DNA of 64,000 nt from DATHAP01 sp963762865 (lineage in GTDB: Bacteria; Actinomycetota; Actinomycetes; JACCUZ01), in contig CAVXNC010000011.1 in the NCBI GenBank assembly GCA_963762865.1, forward strand, positions 62,001 to 126,000, in the 5' to 3' direction. The translations under genes were made by a program, and so were the position numbers. Shown here one piece after another: positions 18,463 through 27,158 of this stretch (the first letter of the stretch is position 1; every line of letters begins with the position of its first letter). The notes beneath the pieces are model-generated. The model had not been told where the DNA came from. It saw only the letters and a list, made by a program, of their open reading frames with translations, and did no database searches.

Positions 18463-20535
18463 TCAGGACAGCCCGCCGCCTCGACCGACGTCGCCACGGT
18501 TGCGCTCCCCGCGGCGCACGGCTCCCGGCGCAGCACCCTCTGCCTTCTCGGCGAGCCCTGCTGAGCTGGCGAGCTGCCACGGCACGCTCGTCACCATCAC
18601 ACCCGGGGTGAAGAGCAACCGGCCCTTCAGCCGCAGCGCGCTCTGGTTGTGCAGCAGGTGCTCCCACCAGTGCCCGACGACGTACTCCGGGATCAGCACC
18701 GTGACCAGGTCACGGGGGCTTCCGCCGCGCACTGCCCGGACGTACTCGATGACGGGGTCGGTGACCTCGCGGAAGGGCGAGTCCAGGACCTTGAGCGGCA
18801 CCGGGATGCCGCGCCGGTCCCACTCCGACTGCAGCGCCCTGGTCTCCTCCGGGTCGACGCCGACCGTGACCGCCTCGAGGGTCGAGGGGCGCATGGCGCG
18901 CGCGTAGGCGATGGCCCGCATCGTCGGCTTGTGGATCTTCGAAACCAGTACGATCACATGGGTGCGCGCCGGCAGCATCACGTCCTCGTCCTCGTCGACG
19001 ATCAGCTCGCGGGCGACGCTGTCGTAGTGCTTGCGGATGCCCTTCATCAGCAGGAAGAGCACGATCATCGCGGCGATCGCGATCCAGGCGCCGAGCAGGA
19101 ACTTGGTTATGAGGACGACGACCAGGACCAGGCCGGTCACCGACACGCCCACGGCGTTGATGACCCGGCTGCGCACCATCCGCGACCGCGCCGCCGGGTC
19201 CTGCTCGGTGCGCAGCAGCCGAGTCCAGTGCCGCACCATGCCGGTCTGGCTCAGGGTGAAGGACACGAAGACGCCGACGATGTAGAGCTGGATCAGCCGG
19301 GTGACCTCGGCGTCGAACGCAACGATCAACAGGATCGCGAAGCCTGCCAGCAGGACGATGCCGTTGCTGTAGGCCAGCCGGTCGCCCCGGGTGTGCAGCT
19401 GGCGCGGCAGGTAGCGGTCCTGCGCGAGGATCGACCCGAGCACCGGGAAGCCGTTGAACGCCGTGTTGGCCGCCAGCATCAGGATCAGCCCGGTGACAGT
19501 CGTGACGATCGCGGCCATCAGCGGCAGGTTGTCGAAGACCGACTTGGCGAGCTGGCCGATCACCGGGTCCTGGACGTAGGTCTCGCCGTTCGGGAAGCGC
19601 ACTCCTGCCCGGGTCGCCTCGCCCTTCTCGCCGTCCAGGCGCAGCTGCTCGACCACGTCCTCGGCGTAGCGCAGCCCGCTGGCCTTGGCCAGCACGATGA
19701 TGCTCATCAGCATCGAGACCGAGATCGTGCCGAGCATCAGCAGGGTGGTCGCCGCGTTCCTCGACTTCGGTTTGCGGAACGCCGGCACGCCGTTGCTGAT
19801 CGCCTCCACACCGGTCAGCGCGGCGCAGCCGGAGGAGAACGCCCGCAGCAGCAGGAACGCGCCGGCGATGCCGGCGATGCCCTGCTCGTAGCCTTCTTCC
19901 GGAACGAGGGTGAAGCGCGCGCTGGCCACGTCCGGCAGCTCGCCGAAGAAGTACCGGCCGAAGCCCCACAGCGCCATCCCGAAGATGGCCACCATGAAGG
20001 CGTACGTCGGGATGGCGAACGCGGTGCCCGACTCCCGGACACCACGCAGGTTGGCGGACATCAGCAGCAGAACCGCAATGACCGCGACCGTCACCTCATG
20101 GCCCTGGAAGGCGTCCACGGTGGACGCGGCGTACTGCGCCGCCGAGGAGATGGACACCGCGACGGTCAGGACGTAGTCGACGAGCAGCGCGCTCGCCACG
20201 GTGAGCCCGGGGGTCTTGCCGAGGTTGACGGTGGCCACCTCGTAGTCGCCGCCGCCGCTGGGGTAGGCGTGCACGTTCTGCCGGTAGGACGCGACCACGA
20301 CGAGCATCACGAACGCGACGGCGAGGCCGATCTTCCAGGAGTACGAGTACGCCGCGAAGCCGGCCAACCCGAGCATCAGGAAGATCTCGTCGGGCGCGTA
20401 GGCCACCGAGGACAGCGCGTCGCTGGCGAAGACCGGCAGGGCGACCCGCTTGGGCAGCAGGGTCTCGCCGAGGCGGTCGCTGCGCATGGCACGGCCGAGG
20501 AGCAGGCGCTTGGCCGCGTCCGTCACCTGGGGCAC
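18463..20535 (-). CDS. APC-superfamily permease (amino acid/K+-type)
   Basis: A roughly 690-residue membrane protein. The signature DRLGETLLPKRVALPVFASDALSSVAYAP begins near residue 20, followed by about twelve transmembrane segments. A C-terminal cytoplasmic domain of about 170 residues (HVIVLVSKIHKPTMRAIAYAR) has a universal-stress-protein-like look. The GTG at 20535 is chosen over a longer frame that runs antisense into the TrkA gene; GTG 20526 is a close alternative. The gene is divergent from a TrkA pair (79 bp), the same arrangement as around ceoB-ceoC in Mycobacterium. Transport of amino acids or K+ are both possible; the substrate is unproven. Confidence 0.88.
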   Translation of the reverse strand: MPQVTDAAKRLLLGRAMRSDRLGETLLPKRVALPVFASDALSSVAYAPDEIFLMLGLAGFAAYSYSWKIGLAVAFVMLVVVASYRQNVHAYPSGGGDYEVATVNLGKTPGLTVASALLVDYVLTVAVSISSAAQYAASTVDAFQGHEVTVAVIAVLLLMSANLRGVRESGTAFAIPTYAFMVAIFGMALWGFGRYFFGELPDVASARFTLVPEEGYEQGIAGIAGAFLLLRAFSSGCAALTGVEAISNGVPAFRKPKSRNAATTLLMLGTISVSMLMSIIVLAKASGLRYAEDVVEQLRLDGEKGEATRAGVRFPNGETYVQDPVIGQLAKSVFDNLPLMAAIVTTVTGLILMLAANTAFNGFPVLGSILAQDRYLPRQLHTRGDRLAYSNGIVLLAGFAILLIVAFDAEVTRLIQLYIVGVFVSFTLSQTGMVRHWTRLLRTEQDPAARSRMVRSRVINAVGVSVTGLVLVVVLITKFLLGAWIAIAAMIVLFLLMKGIRKHYDSVARELIVDEDEDVMLPARTHVIVLVSKIHKPTMRAIAYARAMRPSTLEAVTVGVDPEETRALQSEWDRRGIPVPLKVLDSPFREVTDPVIEYVRAVRGGSPRDLVTVLIPEYVVGHWWEHLLHNQSALRLKGRLLFTPGVMVTSVPWQLASSAGLAEKAEGAAPGAVRRGERNRGDVGRGGGLS

Positions 20536-20614
20536 AACGGCTGATGCTAGGGGCAGCCGGGCGCTGCCGTGGTCGGACCCCGCGGCGCGATGCGTCTGCG
20601 CTAGCGTCGTGCCC

Positions 20615-21292
20615 GTGCACTTCGTGATCATGGGCTGCGGCCGGGTCGGCTCCACGCTGGCGCACATCCTGGAGTCCCAGGGGCACACGGTGGCGGTCAT
20701 CGACGCCGAGGAGTCGGCCTTCCGGCGCCTCGGGCAGGCCTTCGCCGGCCGGCGGGTCACCGGCATCGGCTTCGACCGCGACACCCTGCGCGAGGCGGGC
20801 ATCGAGGAGGCACACGCCTTCGCCGCCGTCAGCAGCGGCGACAACTCCAACATCCTGGCCGCCCGGGTGGCCCGCGAGACCTTCGGCGTGGACAACGTGG
20901 TGGCCCGGATCTACGACCCGGGCCGCGCCGAGGTCTACCAGCGGCTCGGCATCCCCACCGTCGCCACTGTCCGCTGGACGGCCGACCAGATGATGCGCCG
21001 GCTGGTGCCGCACGGCTCCGAGCCGGAGTGGCGCGACCCCAGCGGCACCGTCCGGCTGGCCGAGGTGCCGATCGACACGGCGTGGATCGGCGAGCGGGTG
21101 AGCCGCCTCGAGGAGGAGTCCGGCGGCCGGATCGCCTTCCTGACCCGGTTCGGCGAAGGCCTGCTGCCCGGGGCCGACACTGTCCTGCAGGACGGCGACA
21201 TCGTGCACGCCGTGATGCGCGACGACGAGGCCGACGCGATCGAGTCGGTCTTCCGCAAGCGGTCCACGACGGCACCCGAGGGTGGCCACTGA
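20615..21292 (+). CDS. TrkA-type K+ uptake regulatory protein, first copy (CeoB-like)
   Basis: A 225-residue protein with an N-terminal Rossmann RCK domain, VIMGCGRVGSTLAHILESQGH (GxGxxG nucleotide motif), an acidic strand end VIDAEES, and a C-terminal TrkA-C region (about residues 135-220). TrkA proteins bind NAD(H) or ATP and gate K+ transport at the cytoplasmic face of the membrane. GTG 20615 places the Rossmann strand at residue 3; GTG 20609 would add two residues. The stop overlaps the start of the second trkA-like gene (TGATG), so the pair is translationally coupled and probably forms a hetero-complex. Confidence 0.92.
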   Translation: MHFVIMGCGRVGSTLAHILESQGHTVAVIDAEESAFRRLGQAFAGRRVTGIGFDRDTLREAGIEEAHAFAAVSSGDNSNILAARVARETFGVDNVVARIYDPGRAEVYQRLGIPTVATVRWTADQMMRRLVPHGSEPEWRDPSGTVRLAEVPIDTAWIGERVSRLEEESGGRIAFLTRFGEGLLPGADTVLQDGDIVHAVMRDDEADAIESVFRKRSTTAPEGGH

Positions 21293-21957
21293 TGCGCGTC
21301 GCCATCGCCGGAGCCGGCAGCGTGGGGCGCTCGGTCGCCCGCGAGCTCCTCGAGAACGGCCATGAGGTGCTGCTGCTCGACAAGAACCCTTCTGCCATCC
21401 GCAAGACGTCGGTGCCCGACGCCGAGTGGCTGCTCGCCGACGCCTGCGAGGTCACCTCCCTCGAGGAGGCCGGCCTGCACGAGTGCCAGGTGATGGTCGC
21501 CGCGACCGGCGACGACAAGGTCAACCTGGTCGTGTCGCTGCTCGCCAAGACCGAGTACGGCGTGCCGCGCACCGTGGCCCGGGTGAGCAACCCCAAGAAC
21601 GAGTGGATGTTCGACGAGGCCTGGGGCGTCGACGTCGCGGTGTCGATGCCGCGCCTGATGACCGCGCTCGTCGAGGAGGCCGTCAGTGTCGGCGACCTGG
21701 TGCGGATCTTCACCTTCCAGCAGTCCAACACCGACATGCTCGAGCTGACCCTGCCGGCCGACTCCCCTGTCGTCGCGAAGCGGGTCGGCGACGTGCCCTG
21801 GCCGCCGGACACCGCGCTGGTCGCGATCATCCGCGAGGGCCGGCCGATCGCCCCCAGCGCGGACGACCCGCTCGAGGCCGGCGACGAGCTGCTCTTCGTC
21901 GCCACCCCCGACATGGGCCCCCAGCTCGAGGAGCTGCTCGCCCCGCACGCCCGCTGA
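21292..21957 (+). CDS. TrkA-type K+ uptake regulatory protein, second copy (CeoC-like)
   Basis: A 221-residue RCK protein paralogous to the preceding gene. It has MRVAIAGAGSVGRSVARELLENGH as the dinucleotide motif, LLLDKNPS at the acidic strand end, and a TrkA-C domain (LELTLPADSPVVAKRVGDV onward). The ATG overlaps the previous stop by one base. It would act with the first copy as regulator of a K+ channel or of the divergent APC-type permease. No TrkH/TrkG membrane subunit is in the window, so the partner must be that permease or one encoded elsewhere. Confidence 0.92.
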   Translation: MRVAIAGAGSVGRSVARELLENGHEVLLLDKNPSAIRKTSVPDAEWLLADACEVTSLEEAGLHECQVMVAATGDDKVNLVVSLLAKTEYGVPRTVARVSNPKNEWMFDEAWGVDVAVSMPRLMTALVEEAVSVGDLVRIFTFQQSNTDMLELTLPADSPVVAKRVGDVPWPPDTALVAIIREGRPIAPSADDPLEAGDELLFVATPDMGPQLEELLAPHAR

Positions 21958-22331
21958 CCGACCCGCCGTCACTCGCGGCGTCCGCCGTGCCCCCGCCCGC
22001 ACGTACGCCCGCCGCCCCTGCCCGAAACGATCACGCTCGCGTGATCAATGGCTGCTGAGCGCGGCAAATTTGCCGCGGTCCGCGACCACCTCCCGCGGTC
22101 AGGCCCGGCCGCGGCCGCCCGCGCCGACGGACCGTCGAGACCCCGTCGGGTCAGGCCGACCGCCCCGTCGGTGCTGAGCCTCCGACACCAACGAGGCGAT
22201 TGCGGCGGGACGTGCGTCGGCCACGCCACCTACGTCCCACCAGCACCCTTTGCGTCGGATGGTCAGGCGAGGGGACGCGCCGGAGAGCGACTGCGATGTC
22301 CGTCCCGGCGTCGGACCCCGCGGGACCGACG
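21958..22331. other. Intergenic region with two perfect palindromes and a terminator hairpin
   Basis: A 374-bp gap between convergent genes. GATCACG-CTCG-CGTGATC (22029-22046) is a 7-bp stem with a 4-base loop, well placed to terminate the trkA pair. CGCGGCAAATTTGCCGCG (22060-22077) is an 18-bp perfect palindrome with an AT core, 13 bp further on. At 22309-22331 a 10-bp stem (CGTCGGACCC/GGGACCGACG, one mismatch, 3-base loop) abuts the stop of the DUF3159 gene and is its probable terminator. No ORF in the middle stretch is convincing. Confidence 0.6.
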
Positions 22332-23093
22332 TCAGGCCGGGCGTACGTCGTCGGACCGCAGCGGAGTACGACCCCGGGCCAGCAGGTAGACCATGAGGGC
22401 CAGCGCGGCGACCTGCAGCGGCCAGCCGAGTGCGATCTTGGAAACGCCCAGCCAGCCGACCTTGCCGGCCCAGTAGAGCGGAAGCTGCACGGCGACCCGC
22501 ACTGCGCACGGCACGACCAGGATCCAGGTGAGTCGGCTGCACAGCTTGACGATGCCGGGATCGCGGCGCCACTCCGTGACGTCGCCGGTGACCGAGCCGA
22601 TCATGAAGCCGACCAGCGGCCAGCGCACCAGGATCGAGAGCGTGAGCGCCACGGCGTAGCCGGCGTTGTAGAGGATGCCGGGCAGGAAGACGTCCTCCGC
22701 CTTGCCGGACCGGGACGCGAAGATCGCGGCGATGCCGATGCCGACCAGGCTGTTGACAACGAACTGCACCGACGAGCGCTGCACGACCCGCACGACGAGC
22801 AGCAGCACCGCCAGGCCGATGCCGACGCCGAGCGAGAGCCGCAGCTCGTGGCTGAGCAGGTAGGTCGAGGTGAAGCCGATGGTCGGGACGGCTCCCTCGA
22901 CCATGCCGCGGCGGCCGCCGAGCGCCTGCGAGAGCTTGGCGCGCACGACCTCCTCGACGGTCTGCGCATCGACGCCGGCGATGGCCGGGTCGGCCGGGGT
23001 GGGGATGCCCTCGTCGGACAGGTCGGCGTCGCGCACGCCGTGGTGAGGGATGCCCTCCCCGACGGTGCGGTCCTCCTGCGCGGGTCCCGTCAC
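22332..23093 (-). CDS. DUF3159-family membrane protein
   Basis: A 253-residue protein with an acidic, Pro-rich cytoplasmic N-terminus of about 50 residues and six to seven hydrophobic segments. The family core is visible as GGRRGMVEGAVPTIGFTSTYL near residue 60 and RWPLVGFMIGSVTGDVTEWRRDP near 155. Function unknown. The family is actinobacterial and nearly always sits next to the OB-fold gene found here; the two overlap by ATGA at 23090-23093. Several homologues are described only as intracellular-septation-like membrane proteins. Confidence 0.9.
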   Translation of the reverse strand: MTGPAQEDRTVGEGIPHHGVRDADLSDEGIPTPADPAIAGVDAQTVEEVVRAKLSQALGGRRGMVEGAVPTIGFTSTYLLSHELRLSLGVGIGLAVLLLVVRVVQRSSVQFVVNSLVGIGIAAIFASRSGKAEDVFLPGILYNAGYAVALTLSILVRWPLVGFMIGSVTGDVTEWRRDPGIVKLCSRLTWILVVPCAVRVAVQLPLYWAGKVGWLGVSKIALGWPLQVAALALMVYLLARGRTPLRSDDVRPA

Positions 23094-23473
23094 TCGCCGG
23101 TGCCGGTCGGGCGCAGCTCGTAGCGCGGGTTGAAGATGACCGGCATCTCGCCGTCGCGGGTCACCCTGCCGTAGCCGACCAGCGCCCGGCCGGGCTCGAT
23201 GCCCGGGATCTGCCGGCGGCCGAGCCAGACGAGTGACATGGACCCGGTGCCGTCGTAGAGCTCGGCGACCAGGGCGGGCACGCCCGCGCGGGGCCGCAGG
23301 GTCACGGTGCGCAGGGTGCCGGCGACCCGGACGAGCTCACGGTCGGGCAGGTCACGGACCAGCGTGGCACCCATGTCCACGCAGTCCTTGCGCAGCTCGG
23401 CGGCCTCGTGCTCCTTGGCCGAGGTGGCGAGCCGGTTGACGGCCCGGCGCAGCACGCCGTTCGAGTGCCCCAT
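23090..23473 (-). CDS. OB-fold nucleic acid binding domain protein
   Basis: A 127-residue protein. The N-terminal 35 residues are helical (GVLRRAVNRLATSAKEHEAAEL); the OB fold covers about residues 45-120 (VRVAGTLRTVTLRPRAGVPALVAELYDGTGSMSLVW, split here by strands). It is probably a small single-stranded nucleic-acid-binding protein related to RecG-wedge-like OB domains. ATG 23473 is used because MGHSNGVLRR matches the usual N-terminus, while a longer frame adds unlikely sequence. Lies in an actinobacterial operon with DUF3159 downstream and DUF3710/dut upstream (66-bp gap). Confidence 0.88.
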   Translation of the reverse strand: MGHSNGVLRRAVNRLATSAKEHEAAELRKDCVDMGATLVRDLPDRELVRVAGTLRTVTLRPRAGVPALVAELYDGTGSMSLVWLGRRQIPGIEPGRALVGYGRVTRDGEMPVIFNPRYELRPTGTGE

Positions 23474-23539
23474 GGCCCCAGCGTATGCCTGTCCACCAGA
23501 CACTGGACACGCATCCACCGCATCGGTGTCGTGGCTCGG

Positions 23540-24358
23540 TCAGTGGATCTCGGTGATCTCCGGACCGCGCTCGAAGGGCTTGAGGTCCTTGCGCGACCGG
23601 GCCGTCGAGTCGTCGTCCGCGTCGCCCGCGTCGTCGCCGTCGGCGGCCTCGGCCTCCTGGCTCGGCGGCTCGGGCAGCCGCAGCGGGATCGGGTCCCGGG
23701 GCGCCATCGGGTCGAGGCCACGGACCACGACGACGTCGCGGAAGAGCTCGACGAGGTCGGCCTCGGCGCCGTCCTCGGTGGCCGCGCGGCCGGTCAGGAC
23801 CCCGCGCAGGAACCACCGCGGGCCGCCGACGCCGACGAACCTCGCGGGCTGCACGCCGGACGTGCCGTCAGCGGCACGGACGGGGACCTTGGTGCGCAGC
23901 TCCATGCCCAGGGGGCCTTCGACCTCGTCGGCGGTGCCCCCCTGCTTGGTGATGCCCGCGCGGATCTCGCCGCGGACCTCGTCCCAGATGTCCTCCGTCT
24001 TGGGCGCGGCGAACGGCTGCAGCTGCAGCGCCGAGTCGCCGAGCACCAGCGTCACGGCAACGACCTGCGCCGTCGCCTGGTCCGCCTCGACGCGGACCTC
24101 GAGACCCGGTCGCCCGGGCAGCCACATGCCTCCGAGGTCCACGCGCCCGCCTGCAGAGGCGTCGTCCACCTCGGTGAGGTCCCAGGGCCCGTTCTCGCGG
24201 CTGGGCGGGGGCGAGGCAGTGGGTCCGGCGGTCGAGCCGCCGGACGCGCCGGCATCGGCGCCGGCATCGGGCCCGGCCGTCTCCTCGCTCGACTGCTCGT
24301 CGACCTGCTGGTCGTCCTGCGTCTCGTCGTCGCGGCGACGCCGTCGGAACACGCTCAC
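23540..24358 (-). CDS. DUF3710-family protein
   Basis: A 272-residue soluble protein. The basic start MSVFRRRRRDD leads into an acidic, low-complexity segment to about residue 50 (Ala/Gly/Ser/Asp/Glu). The DUF3710 core follows (GPWDLTEVDD, VDLGGMWLPGRPGLEVRVE, GPRWFLRGVLTGRAA, RDVVVVRGLDPMAPRDPIPLRLP), and the C-terminus is acidic. Function unknown. The ATG overlaps the dut stop (ATGA 24355-24358), so it is translationally coupled to dUTPase, an arrangement conserved from Mycobacterium to Streptomyces. Confidence 0.92.
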   Translation of the reverse strand: MSVFRRRRRDDETQDDQQVDEQSSEETAGPDAGADAGASGGSTAGPTASPPPSRENGPWDLTEVDDASAGGRVDLGGMWLPGRPGLEVRVEADQATAQVVAVTLVLGDSALQLQPFAAPKTEDIWDEVRGEIRAGITKQGGTADEVEGPLGMELRTKVPVRAADGTSGVQPARFVGVGGPRWFLRGVLTGRAATEDGAEADLVELFRDVVVVRGLDPMAPRDPIPLRLPEPPSQEAEAADGDDAGDADDDSTARSRKDLKPFERGPEITEIH

Positions 24359-24867
24359 ACCTCTGTCTTGTCGGCCACGGGAGTCCCGGAGGCCTCGGTG
24401 GGCACCGGTGCGGCGAACCCGCCGGTGGACCCGTGTCCACCCTCGCCCCTCGCGGACCCTGGCAGCAAGCCGACCTCGTGGAAGCGGGCCGTCTCGACCC
24501 GCTGCACGACCAGCTGGGCGATGCGGTCACCGCGCTGCAGCCGGACGGCCTCGCGCGGGTCGTGGTTGACCAGCAGGACCTTGATCTCGCCGCGGTAGCC
24601 CGCGTCGACGGTGCCGGGCGCGTTGACGATGCCGATGCCGAAGCGGTGCGCCAGCCCCGAGCGGGGGTGCACGAAGGCGGCGTAGCCCGCGGGCAGCGCG
24701 ATCGCGATGCCGGTCGGCACCATGGCGCGCTCGCCGGGGCCGAGCTCGACGTCCTCGGCGGCGACCAGGTCGGCGCCGGCGTCACCCGGGTGGGAGTACG
24801 CCGGCAGCGGGAGCTCCGTGTCCAGCCGGCGCACCAGCACCTCGACCGGCTCCCGTTGGTCCTCCAC
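24355..24867 (-). CDS. dut: dUTP diphosphatase
   Basis: A 170-residue trimeric dUTPase that hydrolyses dUTP to dUMP and keeps uracil out of DNA. All five family motifs are visible: PGDAGADL (1), HPRSGLA (2), GTVDAGYRGEIKVLLVN (3, with catalytic Asp and substrate Tyr), GDRIAQLVVQ (4) and GHGSTGGF (5, the C-terminal lid). The extra 20 C-terminal residues after motif 5 are unconserved in appearance. Start GTG 24867. Downstream it overlaps the DUF3710 gene; upstream the DUF885 gene is 27 bp away on the same strand. Confidence 0.97.
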   Translation of the reverse strand: MEDQREPVEVLVRRLDTELPLPAYSHPGDAGADLVAAEDVELGPGERAMVPTGIAIALPAGYAAFVHPRSGLAHRFGIGIVNAPGTVDAGYRGEIKVLLVNHDPREAVRLQRGDRIAQLVVQRVETARFHEVGLLPGSARGEGGHGSTGGFAAPVPTEASGTPVADKTEV

Positions 24868-24894
24868 GGCGGAGCACCCTACCCACCGCGCTGG

Positions 24895-26559
24895 TCAGTC
24901 GAAGAGCGTGCGCTCCACCAGGCCGATCGGCAGGCGACCGGAGCCGGCAGCGCGGTCGTGGAACTCCTTGAGCGGACCGCGCGCCTCGGTCAGCCACCGG
25001 TCACGCATCCGGGCGATCTCCACCGCGCCGGTGAGGTAGGACGACGCCTGGGTCGGCCAGGCGCAGTAGCGCAGCACCTCGGCCCGGGCGGTGTCCGGCG
25101 ACAGCGACGACTTGGTGGCCATGAACTCCACGCCCTCCTCGACCGTCATGTCGCCCAGGTGCAGCGCGGTGTCGACGATGATCCGGGCCGCCCGGAAGAG
25201 CCGGTAGTCGCGCTGCGCCAGCTCCTGCTCCGGCGTCGTGAAGAAGCCTTGTTCGCGCAACAGGTCCTCGGTGTAGAGCCCCCAGCCCTCGACGAAGTAC
25301 GTCGAGCCGAAGACGAAGCGCAGCGGCCGTGCCCGGCCCGCCGCCGACTGCGCCGCCAGCCACGCGAAGTGCCAGTGGTGCCCGGGATAGGCCTCGTGGA
25401 CCGCGATCGACCAGGCGCCGTGGCGGTTGTTCGTGGCCAGCCTGGCCGCGACCTGCTCGGGCGTCGCGCCGTCGGGCGGGTAGGGCACGAAGAAGTGCCC
25501 GGGCCGACCTGCGCCACCGGCCGGGGCGGGAGCGAAGGGCGGCGGCTGCATGTAGTGCGCCACCGCGATCATCGACCTGGAGAACGGCGCCGACGGCGCC
25601 ACGATGCACGACTCCCCCTCCGGCACGGTCACCAGGTCGTGCTCGACGCAGAAGGCGCGCGCCGCGTCGGTGGCCTCCTGGTAGAGCGCGAGCATCTCCT
25701 CGGGCGTCGCGGGGTGGTCGTCGTTGAAGCCGCGCAGCACCGTGAGGAAGTCGTCGGTGCCGCGCAGCTCCTGCGACCGGGCGCGCATGTCTGCGGCCAG
25801 CTCGTCGTAGAGGGCCAGGCCCTTCTCGTGCAGCTCCCGCGCGCCGTACGGCAGGCCTTCTGCCTCCCGCAGCAGCGCGGAGTAGCGCTCCTCCCCGATC
25901 GCCCAGTCACCCGTCGCACCGTCGACCATGGACTCGACGTGGGCGCCGAGCTCCTCGAAGGCCGCGGCCGCGGCCTCGCCGGCGGCGGCGACGTGCGCCT
26001 GGGCCGTACGGTCCCCGCCGAACTCGGCCGACACCGACCGGGAGTAGGCCACTCCGGCACCGATCTGCCCCAGCGACCGGCGCAGCAGCACGGGGTTGGC
26101 CATGGTCGGGTCGAGGTTGTCCCGGCAGTGCGCCAGCAGGGCCGGTGTGGCACGCAGCCGCGCCGCGACGGCCTCCGCGAGCTCCGGCTCAGGTCGCAAC
26201 CGGTTCTGCAGGAGGCCGAAGACCCCGGAGAGGGCGGCGCCGGCGTAGCCGTCGGGCGTCCGTCGCCAGTCGGCCCAGTCGCGTTGCAGCTCGCGGCCGC
26301 GGAGCACCATCAGGGCGAGGTCGCGGTCGATGCGCTGGTCGTCGGTGAGCCCGGTGTCGTCGACCTCGCGCAGCCGCCGCACCCACTCGTCCTCGGCCCG
26401 CTCCCTGGCCGCGATCCCGTCGGCCGACAGGTCGGGCAGCTCGGAGTCGTGCTCGGTCACGCCCAACCCGCTGGCAAGGACCGGGTTGGCGCGCAGCTGG
26501 TCCGCCACCAGCTCCGCGACCAGCGAGTCGAACGGGGTGTCACCCGTGGGGATCGGCAT
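24895..26559 (-). CDS. DUF885-family putative metallocarboxypeptidase
   Basis: A 554-residue protein of the DUF885 family, distantly related to M32-like and gluzincin peptidases. The zinc motif HEAYPGHHWH near residue 388 and a downstream FVEGWGLYTEDLL (second glutamate ligand) match the family's active site. No signal peptide is present, so it should act in the cytoplasm on peptides or esters; the substrate is unknown. Start ATG 26559. It lies upstream of dut and may share its transcript; its promoter region holds a 16-bp tandem repeat. Confidence 0.88.
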   Translation of the reverse strand: MPIPTGDTPFDSLVAELVADQLRANPVLASGLGVTEHDSELPDLSADGIAARERAEDEWVRRLREVDDTGLTDDQRIDRDLALMVLRGRELQRDWADWRRTPDGYAGAALSGVFGLLQNRLRPEPELAEAVAARLRATPALLAHCRDNLDPTMANPVLLRRSLGQIGAGVAYSRSVSAEFGGDRTAQAHVAAAGEAAAAAFEELGAHVESMVDGATGDWAIGEERYSALLREAEGLPYGARELHEKGLALYDELAADMRARSQELRGTDDFLTVLRGFNDDHPATPEEMLALYQEATDAARAFCVEHDLVTVPEGESCIVAPSAPFSRSMIAVAHYMQPPPFAPAPAGGAGRPGHFFVPYPPDGATPEQVAARLATNNRHGAWSIAVHEAYPGHHWHFAWLAAQSAAGRARPLRFVFGSTYFVEGWGLYTEDLLREQGFFTTPEQELAQRDYRLFRAARIIVDTALHLGDMTVEEGVEFMATKSSLSPDTARAEVLRYCAWPTQASSYLTGAVEIARMRDRWLTEARGPLKEFHDRAAGSGRLPIGLVERTLFD

Positions 26560-26598
26560 GCGGGCACGCTAGTCGAGGCGCACAGCCGTGCAGCAGCC

Positions 26599-26662
26599 GT
26601 GGCCGAGAGGCACGGTGGTCGAGAGGCACAGTGGCCGAGCAGCAGTGTGGTCGAGGTGCCCG
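26599..26662 (+). repeat. Four-copy 16-bp tandem repeat
   Basis: Four consecutive 16-bp units start at 26599, 26615, 26631 and 26647. The consensus is GTGGYCGAGAGGCACR; units 1 and 2 differ at two positions and units 3 and 4 are more diverged. The array fills most of the 125-bp space between the divergent DUF885 and DUF3093 genes and ends 22 bp before the DUF3093 start, so it overlaps any promoter there. It may be a multi-site operator or a slippage product. Confidence 0.7.
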
Positions 26663-26684
26663 ACGGCCGTGGCAGGGTTGCCCG

Positions 26685-27158
26685 GTGCCCTCGACCCCGC
26701 CGTCCCCGGACGACTCCGACTACTCGGAGCGGCTGACACCGCCGGTCGGGCTGTGGGCGGGGATCTGGGTCGGGTCGCTGGCCCTCGGGCTGTCCTTCTA
26801 CGTGGCTCTCGGCCCGGTCTTCGGCCTGCTGGCCCTGCTGGTCCCGGGCGTCGTGCTCACCGCGCTGCTGCTGCAGACGACGGCGACGGTGGCGGTGACC
26901 GGCGGCGAGCTGGTGGCCGGCCGCGCCCACATCCCGGTGAGCGCACTGGGCCCGGCACGGCCACTCACCGCCGAGGAGTCCCGCGTCGTCCGCGGGCCGG
27001 GGTCCGACCCGGCCGGCTACCACCTGATCCGCGGGTGGGTGCCGGCGGGCGTACGTGCTGATGTCGTCGACCCGGGCGACCGCACGCCGTACTGGTTCGT
27101 CGCGACCCGCCACCCGCAGGACCTGGCCGCCGCGATCGAGGCGGCGCGACAGAGCTAG
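26685..27158 (+). CDS. DUF3093-family membrane protein
   Basis: A 157-residue protein. GTG 26685 gives VPSTPPSPDDSDYSERLTPPV followed by two adjacent transmembrane segments (about residues 25-70) and a soluble C-terminal domain with the family block YWFVATRHPQDLAAAIEAAR. DUF3093 is an actinobacterial family of unknown function encoded opposite dut, as here. A start at an upstream ATG would add about 18 residues read out of the tandem repeat and is less likely. The TAG stop shares bases with the TAG stop of the convergent next gene (CTAG, 27155-27158). Confidence 0.88.
   Translation: MPSTPPSPDDSDYSERLTPPVGLWAGIWVGSLALGLSFYVALGPVFGLLALLVPGVVLTALLLQTTATVAVTGGELVAGRAHIPVSALGPARPLTAEESRVVRGPGSDPAGYHLIRGWVPAGVRADVVDPGDRTPYWFVATRHPQDLAAAIEAARQS

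Noticed and set aside
24433..26736. 767-codon plus-strand open frame
   Set aside because: Antisense to dut and the DUF885 gene; low-complexity Arg/Gly/Val product.
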